64,000 nucleotides of DNA from Glycocaulis profundi (lineage in GTDB: Bacteria > Pseudomonadota > Alphaproteobacteria > Caulobacterales > Maricaulaceae), in NCBI GenBank assembly GCA_007050995.1, contig VJOU01000007.1, positions 62,001 to 126,000 on the forward strand. The letters are read 5' to 3'. Positions within the stretch are counted from its first letter, which is position 1; every line of letters starts with the position of its first letter. The translations under genes were made by a program, and so were the position numbers. Positions 48,943 through 57,903 of this stretch are shown here, piece by piece. The notes below the pieces were generated by a model. That model worked only from the letters and a program-made list of their open reading frames with translations. It was not told the origin of the DNA and ran no database searches.

Positions 48943-50478
48943 ATGATGAAGCACCCCAGCGATCTCGCGGTCCTGACCACGGACGCCATGGCCCGCGCCG
49001 ACCGGTTCGCGGTGGAGCGCGGCGTCAGCGGCGAGACGCTGATGGAGGCTGCGGGCCGGGCCTGCGCCGAGGCGATCATGGACCGCTGGGCGCCGCGTCC
49101 CGCCGCCGTGCTGTGCGGGCCGGGGAACAATGGCGGGGACGGCTGGGTGATCGCGCGGCTGCTGAAGGCTGAGGGCTGGCCGGTGACGGTCTTCGCCATG
49201 ACGCAGCGCGACGCCCTGACAGGCGATGCCGCCGCGATGGCCGCGCGATGGACCGGCGAGGTCCGCGATCTCGCCGCCTTCGATCCGGCCCGCTTCGGCC
49301 TCGCCGTGGACGCCCTGTTCGGCGCGGGCCTGTCGAGACCGCTGGAGGGCGATGCCGCCCGCGCCGCGGCGCTGTGCGCGGACGCCGCGATTCCCCTCAT
49401 GGCCGTGGACGTGCCCAGCGGCCTCCACGGCGACCGGGCCCGAGCCGACGGCCCGGCGTTCTCGGCCGACCTCACCGTCACCTTCCACGCCCTCAAGCCC
49501 GCCCACCTGCTCTGGCCCGCGCGCGGCGCGTGCGGACGGATCGCGCTGGCCGATATCGGCATCCCCGAAGGCTGGCAGGCCGAGGCGCAGCCCTGCGCGG
49601 CGATCAACGATCCCGCCCTGTGGCCCGACCTGCCCCCGCCTGAGCCCGGCGACACCCACAAGCATCGCCGCGGGCGGCTGTGCGTGCTCGCGGGCGGGGC
49701 GGGGGCCACCGGCGCGGCCCGGCTCGCCGCGGCGGCGGGGCTGAAGGCGGGCGCGGGCTTCGTGACCCTGCTCTGCCCGCCATCCTCGCTGATGGAGGCC
49801 GCCATCGCTTCGCTCGCCGTGGTGACGAAGAAGATCGCCCGCGATCAGGACTTCGGCGAGACGCTGTCTGCCGCCCGGGCCCAGGCCGCCGTGCTCGGTC
49901 CGGGCGCAGGCACGGGGCAGGGGACGCGCGACCGGGTTCTGCAGGCCCTCGTGGCCGGCATCCCGCTGGTGCTCGACGCCGACGCCCTGACCGTGTTCGA
50001 AGACGATCCGGACACCCTGTTCGCCGCCCTGCATGGAACCTGCGTCCTGACCCCCCATGAGGGCGAGTTCGAGCGCCTCTTCCCCGGCCTTTTGAAAAGC
50101 TCCCTGAACCGCATCGAGGCCGTCCGCGCCGCCGCGGGCCGGGCCGGGGCGGTGGTGGTCCTGAAGGGCCCCGCCACCGTCATCGCCAGCCCCTCCGGCG
50201 AAGCGCGGATCAACGTCCACGCCTCGCCCCGGCTGGCGACCGCGGGCACGGGCGACGTGCTGGCGGGCCTGATCGGCGCGCTGCTGGCGCGCGGGGCGGA
50301 CGCGGTCGACGCGGCCTGCGCCGCGGTCTGGCTGCATAGCGATGCGGGCCGGGCGATGGGGGCGGGGGAGACGGCCGAGGACCTGCTCGCCCGTCTGCCC
50401 GGCGCGTTCCGGCGTCTGAGCGCCGCGCGCGGCCGCGCCGCTGCGCTTGAACGGCTCGCGGCGCCCCCGAGGCGGTAG
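48943..50478 (+). CDS. nnr: Bifunctional NAD(P)HX epimerase/dehydratase
   Basis: 511 aa. Repairs hydrated NAD(P)H. The N-terminal YjeF_N/NnrE epimerase domain (about 10-210) has FAVERGVSGETLMEAAGRA, LCGPGNNGGDGWVIA, VDALFGAGLSRPL and MAVDVPSGLHGDR. The C-terminal NnrD dehydratase, a ribokinase-like fold (about 230-490), has HKHRRGRLCVLAGGAGATGA, AAVLGPGAGTG, LVLDADALTVF, LTPHEGEFERLFPG and LATAGTGDVLAGLIGALLARG. Start at 48943 or 48946. Divergent from glnB. Confidence 0.94.
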   Translation: MMKHPSDLAVLTTDAMARADRFAVERGVSGETLMEAAGRACAEAIMDRWAPRPAAVLCGPGNNGGDGWVIARLLKAEGWPVTVFAMTQRDALTGDAAAMAARWTGEVRDLAAFDPARFGLAVDALFGAGLSRPLEGDAARAAALCADAAIPLMAVDVPSGLHGDRARADGPAFSADLTVTFHALKPAHLLWPARGACGRIALADIGIPEGWQAEAQPCAAINDPALWPDLPPPEPGDTHKHRRGRLCVLAGGAGATGAARLAAAAGLKAGAGFVTLLCPPSSLMEAAIASLAVVTKKIARDQDFGETLSAARAQAAVLGPGAGTGQGTRDRVLQALVAGIPLVLDADALTVFEDDPDTLFAALHGTCVLTPHEGEFERLFPGLLKSSLNRIEAVRAAAGRAGAVVVLKGPATVIASPSGEARINVHASPRLATAGTGDVLAGLIGALLARGADAVDAACAAVWLHSDAGRAMGAGETAEDLLARLPGAFRRLSAARGRAAALERLAAPPRR

Positions 50479-50554
50479 CCGAGCGGGGCGGGCGCGGCTA
50501 TACGCTGGTCCTCCCGCCATTTGACCGAACTTTTCCCAGAACCACGCGAGCGCC

Positions 50555-52852
50555 ATGTCCGACAAGCAAGAGCCCACGGAGTCCTCCGAGGACATCCTCT
50601 CGAACATGAGCCAGACCGACCGCGAAGCGCTGGATTTCCACAGCGCCTGGCCGGCGGGCAAGCTGGCGCTCCTGCCCACCAAGCCCATGTCCACCCAGCG
50701 CGATCTCGCGCTGGCCTATTCGCCCGGCGTCGCCGCGCCGGTGCGCGCGATCCATCAGAACCCCGACGCGGTGTATGACTACACCTCCAAGGCCAACATG
50801 GTCGGGGTCGTCTCCAACGGCACGGCCATTCTGGGGCTGGGCAATCTGGGGCCGCGCGCGTCCAAGCCGGTGATGGAAGGCAAGGCGGTGCTGTTCAAGC
50901 GCTTCGCCGACATCGATTCCTTCGACATCGAGGTGAACTACACCGATCCTGACCGCTTCATCGACTGCGTGGCCGGGTTCGGCGACACGTTCGGCGGCAT
51001 CAATCTCGAAGACATCAAAAGTCCCGAATGCTTCGAGATCGAAGCGCGGCTCCGCGAACAGCTCGACATCCCCGTCTTCCATGACGACCAGCACGGCACG
51101 GCGATCATCGCCGCGGCGGGCCTGATGAACGCCTGCCACCTGACCGACAGGAAGATGGAGGAGATCCGCGTCGTGCTGATCGGCGCAGGCGCGGCGGGCC
51201 TGTCGGTGCTCGAGCTGATCAAGTCGCTGGGCGTGCAGGACGAGAACGTCACCGTCATCGACGTGGAAGGCGTGGTCCACACCGATCGGAAGGATCTGCA
51301 TCCGCGCGTCGCGAAGCATGCGCGCAAGACCCGTCTGCGCACGCTTGAAGACGCGATGGCGGACGCCGACGTGATGCTGGGGCTCAGCGCGGGCGGCATC
51401 GTCACCCCCGCCATGGTCAAGTCCATGGCCCGCGACCCCATCATCTTCGCCATGGCCAACCCCACCCCCGAGATCATGCCCGATCTGGTCCGTGAGGTGC
51501 GTTCGGACGCGATCATGGCTACGGGCCGGTCTGATTTCCCCAATCAGGTCAACAACGTGCTGGGCTTTCCTTACATCTTCCGCGGGGCGCTCGACGTGCG
51601 CGCGACCACGATCAACGAGGAGATGAAGCTCGCCGCCGCCCACGCGCTGGCCGATCTGGCGCGCACCGACGTGCCCGACGAGGTCTCCACCGCCAACAAG
51701 ACCTCCCAGCTCAGATTCGGCCGGAACTACATCATTCCCTCGCCCTTCGATCCGCGCCTGATCTCCTGGGTGCCGCCCTATGTGGCGAAAGCCGCCGTGG
51801 ACACCGGCGTGGCGCGCATCGCGATGGAGGACGAGCACACCTATCGCCGCGCGCTCGCCCGGCGCCTCGACCCCACCGCGGCGCTCCAGCAGCGCATCAC
51901 CGACGCCATCAAGGCCGAGCCGAAACGCATCGTGTTCGCCGAGGGCGAGGAGCCCAGCGTCATCCGCGCCGCCCACGCATTCCAGTCCCAGGGGCTGGGC
52001 CATGCGGTTCTGGTCGCGCGCGAGAACGTGGCGAAAGCCAACATGCGCGAGCTGGGCCTGCCCGAGGACGGGCTGGAGATCTGGAACGCGCGCCTGTCCG
52101 ACCGCAATCCCGAATATGTCGACTTCCTGTACGAGCGCATGCAGCGCAAGGGCTATCTGCGCCGGGACGTCCAGCGTCTGGTCAACAACGACCGCAACGT
52201 CTTCTCCGCCTGCATGCTGCGCTTCGGCGACGCGGACGGGATGGTCACGGGCGTGACGCGCCACTTCACCAACACGCTGGCCGACGTGCGGCTGGTGCTC
52301 GACGAGGCGCCCGGCGGGCGGCTGATCGGGCTGTCCATCGCGCTGGCGCGGGGGCGGACCATCGTGGTCGCCGACACCAACGTCACCGAGTTCCCCGACG
52401 CCTCCCAGCTCGCCGACATCGCCGAGGGCGCGGCCAACGCCGCGCGCAAGCTGGGCCTGAACCCGCGCGTGGCTTTCCTGTCCTATTCCTCCTTCGGCAA
52501 TCCGCCGGGCGAGCGCACCGAGAAGGTCCAGACCGCGGTGCGCCTGCTCGAAGCGCGGGGCGTGGACTTCGAGTTCGAAGGCGAGATGGCCGCCGACGTG
52601 GCCCTCGACCCCCAGCACAGCGAGCTCTACCCGTTCTCGCGCCTGTCGGACGCGGCGAACGTGCTGGTCATGCCCGCCGTCCACTCCGCCTCCATCGCCA
52701 CCCGCATGCTCAAGTCGGCGGGCGGCGCGACGGTGATCGAGGGGCTCTTGGTGGGGCTGGACAAGTCGGTCCAGATCGCCCGCCTGGGCGCCAGCGTCTC
52801 CGACATCGTCAACCTCGCCGGTCTCGCCTCCTTCGATCTCACCCGGCGGTGA
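50555..52852 (+). CDS. maeB: NADP-dependent malic enzyme MaeB (with PTA-like domain)
   Basis: 765 aa. Decarboxylates malate to pyruvate. The N-terminal malic-enzyme half (about 20-440) has [51 protein letters not shown] and the nucleotide fold [17 protein letters not shown]. The C-terminal half (about 450-765) resembles phosphotransacetylase ([53 protein letters not shown]) and is regulatory, binding acetyl-CoA in this family. Alone, between nnr and the his region. Confidence 0.96.
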   Translation: MSDKQEPTESSEDILSNMSQTDREALDFHSAWPAGKLALLPTKPMSTQRDLALAYSPGVAAPVRAIHQNPDAVYDYTSKANMVGVVSNGTAILGLGNLGPRASKPVMEGKAVLFKRFADIDSFDIEVNYTDPDRFIDCVAGFGDTFGGINLEDIKSPECFEIEARLREQLDIPVFHDDQHGTAIIAAAGLMNACHLTDRKMEEIRVVLIGAGAAGLSVLELIKSLGVQDENVTVIDVEGVVHTDRKDLHPRVAKHARKTRLRTLEDAMADADVMLGLSAGGIVTPAMVKSMARDPIIFAMANPTPEIMPDLVREVRSDAIMATGRSDFPNQVNNVLGFPYIFRGALDVRATTINEEMKLAAAHALADLARTDVPDEVSTANKTSQLRFGRNYIIPSPFDPRLISWVPPYVAKAAVDTGVARIAMEDEHTYRRALARRLDPTAALQQRITDAIKAEPKRIVFAEGEEPSVIRAAHAFQSQGLGHAVLVARENVAKANMRELGLPEDGLEIWNARLSDRNPEYVDFLYERMQRKGYLRRDVQRLVNNDRNVFSACMLRFGDADGMVTGVTRHFTNTLADVRLVLDEAPGGRLIGLSIALARGRTIVVADTNVTEFPDASQLADIAEGAANAARKLGLNPRVAFLSYSSFGNPPGERTEKVQTAVRLLEARGVDFEFEGEMAADVALDPQHSELYPFSRLSDAANVLVMPAVHSASIATRMLKSAGGATVIEGLLVGLDKSVQIARLGASVSDIVNLAGLASFDLTRR

Positions 52853-52884
52853 CCTGACCGGGCTCGCGTCTCGCCTGTCCGTCA

Positions 52885-52914
52885 TCCCGGAAGCGCGGAA
52901 GGCGCTGTCCGGGA
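52885..52914 (+). terminator. Hairpin after maeB
   Basis: TCCCGGAAGCGC (52885-52896) and GCGCTGTCCGGGA (52902-52914) pair with a one-base bulge, about 35 bp after the maeB stop. No T-tract; it resembles REP-like hairpins and may protect the 3' end or terminate weakly. Confidence 0.5.
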
Positions 52915-53243
52915 CCGCGCCTGTCCTCCGCGCGGGCGAGGGAGCCGGGCCACCCATCGGTCAGCCTCTCCGCCCCGGCGGACCGCGCAGGGGAGGGGCA
53001 GGAGCCTCATGTCCCGTGATCCCGACCAGAACCCGGACAGGTTCAAGGCCGCTCCATGCCGCTTTCAAGCCGCGAGCAGGGCGAAGTCGCGGGGTGAGGA
53101 TCAAGACGCCGCCGTCGATTTCCTCAGCAGCGGAAGCGGCTGAACGCCTCCGGGCGACGCCCGGCGCATGACCCCGTCCCAAGCCGCGCGCCGCCCTCCT
53201 GACAAGGCGTCCAGTCATGTGCGACCCCAACGGCAGATGCCCG

Positions 53244-53259
53244 GAGTGAACGTTCACTC
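53244..53259. promoter_or_regulatory. TetR-type operator, site 1
   Basis: GAGTGAACGTTCACTC is a perfect 16-bp palindrome of the kind bound by TetR/AcrR repressors. It matches the core of site 2 (53357-53376); the shared consensus would be GTGAGTGAACGTTCACTCAC. No TetR gene is in the window. Confidence 0.65.
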
Positions 53260-53356
53260 ACATATTGGATGCCGAGTTGTGCGGACAAGGGCGGCTCCGA
53301 ACCTGTTGATCTAATTCGATAAACGCATTCAGATAAACTGACCCCTGGTTTTGCTG

Positions 53357-53376
53357 GTGAGCGAACGTTCACTCAC
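53357..53376. promoter_or_regulatory. TetR-type operator, site 2
   Basis: GTGAGCGAACGTTCACTCAC is a 20-bp palindrome with one mismatched pair. Its centre is 115 bp from that of site 1, close to eleven helical turns, which would place two bound dimers on the same DNA face. Confidence 0.65.
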
Positions 53377-53527
53377 GGCGGTGTTTTTTCCCTCGTGATG
53401 CCACCGTCGGGCGGCGTCGGCAGATCACGGCTGGCCATGTCTGCATCAATGGCTCCCGGCAGGGAATTTGACCGGGCGGGTCGCTTCCGAGCCGTGCCGT
53501 CCGCCATTGGCCTGCATCCGCCCTATT

Positions 53528-53545
53528 GTGTTAGCGCGCTAATAC
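53528..53545 (+). promoter_or_regulatory. TrpR-family operator in the his promoter
   Basis: GTGTTAGCGCGCTAATAC is an 18-bp palindrome (8 of 9 pairs), with a perfect 12-bp core TTAGCGCGCTAA at 53531-53542. Size and symmetry recall the E. coli trp operator. It sits between a possible -35 (TTGTGT, 53526) and -10 (TATATC, 53548), 34 bp upstream of the YerC-like gene, so repression by that protein is likely. Confidence 0.6.
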
Positions 53546-53578
53546 GCTATATCGCTTCGACCGGAACGGAGCGAGCTC

Positions 53579-53890
53579 ATGACGGACGGACCCAGCCCCG
53601 CCTCCCGCCAGCGCGATGTCGACGCGCTGTGCGAGGCCCTGCAGACCCTGAAGACGCCCGCCGAGACGCGGCGCTTCCTGCTCGACCTGACCACGCCGGG
53701 CGAACTGAACGCCATCGCCGAGCGCTGGCGCGTCGCCTGTCTGCTCAATGACGGCGGCAAGTCCTATCGCGAGATCAGCGCCGAGACGGGGGTGAGCACC
53801 ACCACCGTCACCCGCGTCGCCCGCTTCCTCGCCCAGGAGCCTCATCAGGGCTACCGCCTCGTCCTCGACCGCCTCAAGGAGCGCTCATGA
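53579..53890 (+). CDS. YerC/YecD TrpR-related regulator
   Basis: 103 aa. All-helical TrpR-like fold with LDLTTPGELNAIAERWRVAC and a helix-turn-helix SYREISAETGVSTTTVTRVA. It lacks other domains. YerC-like proteins of Firmicutes regulate histidine genes (HisR), so this gene probably senses histidine and represses the operon it heads. ACGGAG 7 nt upstream; its stop overlaps the hisG start (ATGA). Confidence 0.88.
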   Translation: MTDGPSPASRQRDVDALCEALQTLKTPAETRRFLLDLTTPGELNAIAERWRVACLLNDGGKSYREISAETGVSTTTVTRVARFLAQEPHQGYRLVLDRLKERS

Positions 53891-54771
53891 CCGCCCGCCT
53901 GAAACTGGCCGTGCAGAAGAAGGGCCGCCTCGCCGAGGGCGGGTTCGACCTGCTCAGGCGCGCGGGCGTCAAGCTCGCCTACGCCCGCGACGAGCTGACC
54001 CGCCGGGCGGAGAACCTCCCGCTGGACCTGATGCTGATCCGCGATGACGACATCCCCAATTTCGTCGCCTCCGGCGCGTGCGAGTTCGGCATCGTCGGCG
54101 AGAACGTGCTCAAGGAGGCCGCCGCGCGCAGCCCCCGCATCGCCGGGCTCGAGACCGTGATGGCGCTGGGCTTCGCCAAATGCGCGCTCAAGCTCGCCGC
54201 CCCCAAGGATGGTCCGGTGCGCGCGCTGGCCGATCTTCAGGGCCGGGCGGTGGCGACCACCTATCCGGGCCTGACCGAGGCCTTCCTGTCCGCACGCGGG
54301 ATCACCGCGGAGATCGTGGAGATGGGCGGCTCGGTGGAGGTCGCTCCGCGCATGAACATCGCCGACGCGATCTGCGATCTGGTCTCCACCGGCGCCACGC
54401 TGGAGGCCAACGGCCTGACCGCCTTCGAGACCGTGCTGGAGAGCGAGGCGGTGCTGGTGCGCGCGCCCGGCGCCCGCGCGCCCGAGATCGAGGAGACGGC
54501 GGCCCTACTGTCCGAGCGCTTCACCGGCGTCATCGCCTCGCGCCAGACCAAATACATCATGCTCAACGCCCCGACCGCCCGGCTGGACGAGATCCGCGCC
54601 GCGCTGCCCGGCGCGGACGCGCCCACCGTGGCGCCCGTGGTGGGCCGCGACGACGTGGTGGCCGTGCACGCGGTCTGCACCGAGGAGGTGTTCTGGCACA
54701 CGCTCGAAGCGCTCAAGGCCGCGGGCGCGCGCTCCATCCTCGTCCTGCCGATCGAGAAGATGATGCCATGA
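53887..54771 (+). CDS. hisG: ATP phosphoribosyltransferase, long form
   Basis: 294 aa. First step of histidine synthesis. Long-form HisG with C-terminal ACT-like regulatory domain (about 225-290), so no HisZ is needed and feedback by histidine is expected. Seen: KLAVQKKGRLAEGGFDLLRR, LIRDDDIPNF, GIVGENVLKE, DAICDLVSTGATLEANGL, ASRQTKYIMLNAPTARLDEI and ILVLPIEKMMP, all close to E. coli HisG by eye. Overlaps hisD (ATGA). Confidence 0.97.
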   Translation: MTARLKLAVQKKGRLAEGGFDLLRRAGVKLAYARDELTRRAENLPLDLMLIRDDDIPNFVASGACEFGIVGENVLKEAAARSPRIAGLETVMALGFAKCALKLAAPKDGPVRALADLQGRAVATTYPGLTEAFLSARGITAEIVEMGGSVEVAPRMNIADAICDLVSTGATLEANGLTAFETVLESEAVLVRAPGARAPEIEETAALLSERFTGVIASRQTKYIMLNAPTARLDEIRAALPGADAPTVAPVVGRDDVVAVHAVCTEEVFWHTLEALKAAGARSILVLPIEKMMP

Positions 54772-56108
54772 AGCTCCAGCGCATCATCTGGTCGCAAGCT
54801 GCTGAAATCGAACGCGAAGCCGCGCTGGCCCGTCCCGCGGCGTCCTCGGACGCGATGGCCGTGGCCGCCGCCATCCTCGCCGACGTCCGCGAGCGGGGCG
54901 AGGCCGCCGTGCGCGATCATGCCGAGCGGCTGGACGGCTGGGCGCCGGACGATTTCCGCGTGCCCGCCGCCGAGCTGGAGGCCGCCGAGGCCGAGCTCGC
55001 CCCCGAAGACCGCGACGCGATCCTCGCCGCCGCGGACGCGGTGCGCGGCTTCCACGCCGAACAGGGCTATCGCGCCTATGAGACTCAGACCTGGCCCGGA
55101 GCCCGCGCCGAACGGCGGGTCAAGCCTCTGTCGGTCGCCGGGCTCTACGTGCCTGCGGGCACCGCGCCGCTGGTCTCCACCCTGATCATGCTGGCCGTGC
55201 CCGCCCGGATCGCGGGCGTGGGCCGCATTGCCGTGCTCACCCCGCCCGTCACTGGCGAAGGCCCCGACCGCGCCATCCTCGGCGCGGCCTCGCTGCTGGG
55301 GCTGGACGAGGCCTACGCGCTGGGCGGCGCCCACGGCATCGCCGCGCTGGGGCTGGGCGTGGCCGGGCTGCCCCGCGCGGACCGCATCTTCGGGCCGGGC
55401 AACGCCTATGTCGCCGCCGCCAAGGCCCTGTTGGCCCAGACCCCCGGCGGCGCGGCCACCGATCTGCCCGCCGGGCCCAGCGAGGTCATGGTGGTCGCCT
55501 CTGACGACGCCGATCCCGATTTCGTCGCCCTCGACCTGCTCGCCCAGGCCGAGCACGACACGCTGGCCCAGGTCATCTTCGTGGCCTTTTCCGAAGGCTT
55601 CGCGGACCGGGTGGAGGCCGCTCTGGCCGACCGCCTCGCCACGCTCCCCCGCGCGGAGATCGCCCGCGCCTCGCTCGCCTCGGCGCGCGCGGTGATCGCG
55701 GATGACGAGACGATGGCGCGCGAGATCGCGGACGCCTACGCCCCCGAACACCTCATCGTGCAGACCGCCGATCCCCGCGCGTGGGCCTCCGGCGTCACCA
55801 ATGCAGGCTCGATCTTCCTCGGTCCCTGGACGCCCGAAGCGGCGGGCGACTACGCCGCCGGCCCCAATCACGCCCTGCCCACCGGCGGTGCGGCGCGGGC
55901 CTGTGGCGGGGTCACGGTGGAGATGTTCCAGAAGACCATGACGGTGCTGGAGCTCTCCCGCGACGGTGCGGCCGCCATCGCCCCCACGGTCGAGCGCCTG
56001 GCCGCCCTCGAACGCCTCGACGCCCACCGCCTGTCAATGGCGGCGCGGCGGGAGAAGGCGGGCGCGGAGCGGCCCAGCGGAGCGAGAGAGGACAGGACAA
56101 ACCCATGA
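54768..56108 (+). CDS. hisD: Histidinol dehydrogenase
   Basis: 446 aa. NAD- and zinc-dependent oxidation of histidinol to histidine. Family stretches: RRVKPLSVAGLYVPAGTAPL, YALGGAHGIAALGLG, DRIFGPGNAYVAAAK, DLPAGPSEVMVVAS, LLAQAEHDTLAQ, YAPEHLIVQT, GNxx-type GSIFLGPWTPEAAGDYAAGP and NHALPTGGAAR. The normal end is near SMAARR; the last 18 residues (EKAGAERPSGAREDRTNP) are extra and correspond to a dispersed repeat copy. The stop overlaps the next start (ATGA). Confidence 0.95.
   Translation: MKLQRIIWSQAAEIEREAALARPAASSDAMAVAAAILADVRERGEAAVRDHAERLDGWAPDDFRVPAAELEAAEAELAPEDRDAILAAADAVRGFHAEQGYRAYETQTWPGARAERRVKPLSVAGLYVPAGTAPLVSTLIMLAVPARIAGVGRIAVLTPPVTGEGPDRAILGAASLLGLDEAYALGGAHGIAALGLGVAGLPRADRIFGPGNAYVAAAKALLAQTPGGAATDLPAGPSEVMVVASDDADPDFVALDLLAQAEHDTLAQVIFVAFSEGFADRVEAALADRLATLPRAEIARASLASARAVIADDETMAREIADAYAPEHLIVQTADPRAWASGVTNAGSIFLGPWTPEAAGDYAAGPNHALPTGGAARACGGVTVEMFQKTMTVLELSRDGAAAIAPTVERLAALERLDAHRLSMAARREKAGAERPSGAREDRTNP
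56063..56100 (+). repeat. Dispersed repeat, diverged copy 3 (within hisD 3' end)
   Basis: AGCGGAGCGAGAGAGGAC (56076-56093) matches 26124-26141 at 16 of 18 positions and is followed, after a short duplication, by GGACAAA as in the other copies. The preceding GCGCGGAGCGGCCC parallels GCGCGGAACCGACC. It is read as the C-terminal tail of HisD. Confidence 0.65.
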
Positions 56109-57301
56109 CCCCGATCATAGACCTCTCCACCCCGCCGGGGATTGAGACGGGCGAAATCCTCGCCTCCCTGCGCGCCCGCTGCGCGGCTTTCCTCAACGCC
56201 GATGCGGACACGCTCGCGCTGGTTTCCACCGTGGCCGAAGCGCGTATCCTCGCCGCGAGGCTGGACATCGCTGCCGCCGACCGGACCGGGGAGGGCGCGA
56301 CCGCGCTCGAAACCCCTTCGCCCGCCCCGGCGCTGTACCGTCTCGGCCCGCCCGACGCCCCGCTCGCCCTGTTCGCGCTGGACGCGCCCGAACGCGCGGA
56401 AGCAGTCCGCGCCGCGTCGGCTCCGGTCGCGCCGATCCTGATCGAAAAAGCCGTGGCCGCCCTGGCTCCGGCGGCCCTCGCATCGGCCCGTCAGGCCCGC
56501 GACCATGCCGACCATGTCCGAGGGGCGGGGATAGCGGCCCTGAACGAGGCACTCGGCCTCGTGGGGGAGAGCGAGGGGGACGGCGTGGTCTTCTCTCCCG
56601 CCGATCCCGACGCCTTCTCCCGCAGGCTCGACGCCCTCGGCCTGAAGCTCGACCGCGCCGGAGACCGCTTCATCGCCCGCCTCGACGCGGCCCGCCTCGG
56701 CGCGCTCGCCGCCCATCTGGGCGCGGCCCGGCCCCGCGCCGCTCGCATCCGCCGCTCGACCAAGGAAACCGACATCGCCCTTCTGGTCGATCTGGACGGG
56801 CAGGGGGCGGCGGTCTCCACCGGGGTCCACTTCTTCGACCACATGCTTGACCAGATCGCCCGTCACGCGGGCATCCGGCTCGAGGTCGAGTGCGAGGGCG
56901 ATGTGGAGGTGGACGCCCACCACACCATCGAGGACGTGTGCCTGGCTCTGGGCGAGGCCCTGCGCGAGGCGCTGGGCGACAAGCGCGGCATCGGCCGCTA
57001 CGGCTTCGCCCTGCCCATGGACGAGACCCGCGCCAGCGTGTGGATCGACCTGTCCGGCCGCCCCTATTTCCGCTTTGACGGCGAGATCCCCGGCGAGCGG
57101 GTGGGCGACTATCCCGTGGAGATGTGCGCCCACGCCTTCCGCTCGATTTCCGAGACCCTGAAGGCCTCCATCCATGTCGAGGTCGACGGCGACAACGCCC
57201 ACCACATGATCGAGGCCTGCTACAAGGCCTTCGCCCGCGCCCTGCGCCAGGCCGTCCGCGTCGAAGGCGCGGACCTGCCCTCCACAAAGGGGGTGCTGTG
57301 A
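56105..57301 (+). CDS. hisB: HisB fused to a truncated HisC-like domain
   Basis: 398 aa. Residues about 213-398 are a complete imidazoleglycerol-phosphate dehydratase: RSTKETDIALLVDLDGQG, TGVHFFDHMLDQIARHAG, DAHHTIEDVCLALGEAL, GDKRGIGRYGFALPMDE and a C-terminal [14 protein letters not shown], very like E. coli HisB. Residues 1-205 are not the HAD phosphatase of E. coli HisB. They align by eye with the two ends of HisC: FLNADADTLALVSTVAEARI with an early HisC segment, and PILIEKAVAALAPAALASAR...DRFIARLDAARLGALAAHLG with its C-terminal domain. The middle is missing, including the PLP lysine and NPNNPTG regions. Occupies the hisC-hisB position; overlaps hisD and hisH. Confidence 0.9.
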   Translation: MTPIIDLSTPPGIETGEILASLRARCAAFLNADADTLALVSTVAEARILAARLDIAAADRTGEGATALETPSPAPALYRLGPPDAPLALFALDAPERAEAVRAASAPVAPILIEKAVAALAPAALASARQARDHADHVRGAGIAALNEALGLVGESEGDGVVFSPADPDAFSRRLDALGLKLDRAGDRFIARLDAARLGALAAHLGAARPRAARIRRSTKETDIALLVDLDGQGAAVSTGVHFFDHMLDQIARHAGIRLEVECEGDVEVDAHHTIEDVCLALGEALREALGDKRGIGRYGFALPMDETRASVWIDLSGRPYFRFDGEIPGERVGDYPVEMCAHAFRSISETLKASIHVEVDGDNAHHMIEACYKAFARALRQAVRVEGADLPSTKGVL

Positions 57302-57903
57302 CCACCGCGATCATCGACACCTCCACGGCCAACATCGCCTCGGTCCGCTTCGCGCTGGAACGGCTGGACGCGCCTTACGTCCTCGCCCGCGAGCCCGATG
57401 ACGCGCGGGGCGCGGACCGGCTCATCCTGCCCGGCGTGGGCGCGGCGGGACCGGCCATGGCCCGGCTTCGCGCCACCGGCTGGGCGGACGCGCTGCGCAC
57501 GGAGAACCGCCCCGTGCTGGGCCTGTGCCTGGGGATGCAGCTCCTGTTCGAGGTCAGCGAGGAGGGCGGAGCCCCGATCCCGCTTCTCACCCTCATCCCC
57601 GGACGGGTCGAGCGCCTGAATCCCGGCGGCGCGGGGCCGTGGCCGCACATGGGCTGGAACGCGCTCGACGATCTGGCCCCGGACGAGCCTCTGCTGGAGG
57701 GCATCAGCCCCGGCGAGCGGGTCTATTTCGTCCACGGCTACCGCGTCGCCCCCGGTCCGTTCACCCGCGCCACCGCCCTTTACGGCGAGCCGGTCACGGC
57801 CATCGCGCGCAAGGGTAACGTCGCCGGATGCCAGTTCCACCCGGAGCGATCGGCCAAGGTCGGCGCGCGGATTCTGTCAAACTTCATCAGGGCTTCGTCA
57901 TGA
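57298..57903 (+). CDS. hisH: Imidazole glycerol phosphate synthase, glutaminase subunit
   Basis: 201 aa with GTG start overlapping the hisB stop (GTGA). Class I glutamine amidotransferase supplying ammonia to HisF. Nucleophile Cys in [12 protein letters not shown], His-Glu in [13 protein letters not shown], and [11 protein letters not shown] and [10 protein letters not shown] are typical. N-terminal [20 protein letters not shown]. Overlaps hisA (ATGA). Confidence 0.96.
   Translation: MTTAIIDTSTANIASVRFALERLDAPYVLAREPDDARGADRLILPGVGAAGPAMARLRATGWADALRTENRPVLGLCLGMQLLFEVSEEGGAPIPLLTLIPGRVERLNPGGAGPWPHMGWNALDDLAPDEPLLEGISPGERVYFVHGYRVAPGPFTRATALYGEPVTAIARKGNVAGCQFHPERSAKVGARILSNFIRASS

Larger units (their letters stand above)
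52853..53578. other. 726-bp gene-free region between maeB and his operon
   Basis: No convincing gene on either strand; the frames present are short, Arg-rich and lack family character. It holds the post-maeB hairpin, two matching TetR-type operators (53244-53259 and 53357-53376), an AT-rich stretch between them (about 53290-53345), a run of six T at about 53384-53389, and the his operon promoter at the end. It looks like a control region whose target gene is gone, or a junction scar. Confidence 0.6.

Noticed and set aside
52961-53372. Two leftward frames in the maeB-yerC gap as relic genes
   Set aside because: Short, Arg-rich, no recognisable TetR or transporter similarity; one starts inside operator site 2.
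56105-56740. N-terminal half of the HisB fusion as the E. coli-type histidinol-phosphate phosphatase
   Set aside because: No HAD DxDxT motif or zinc cysteines; the segment instead resembles the ends of HisC.
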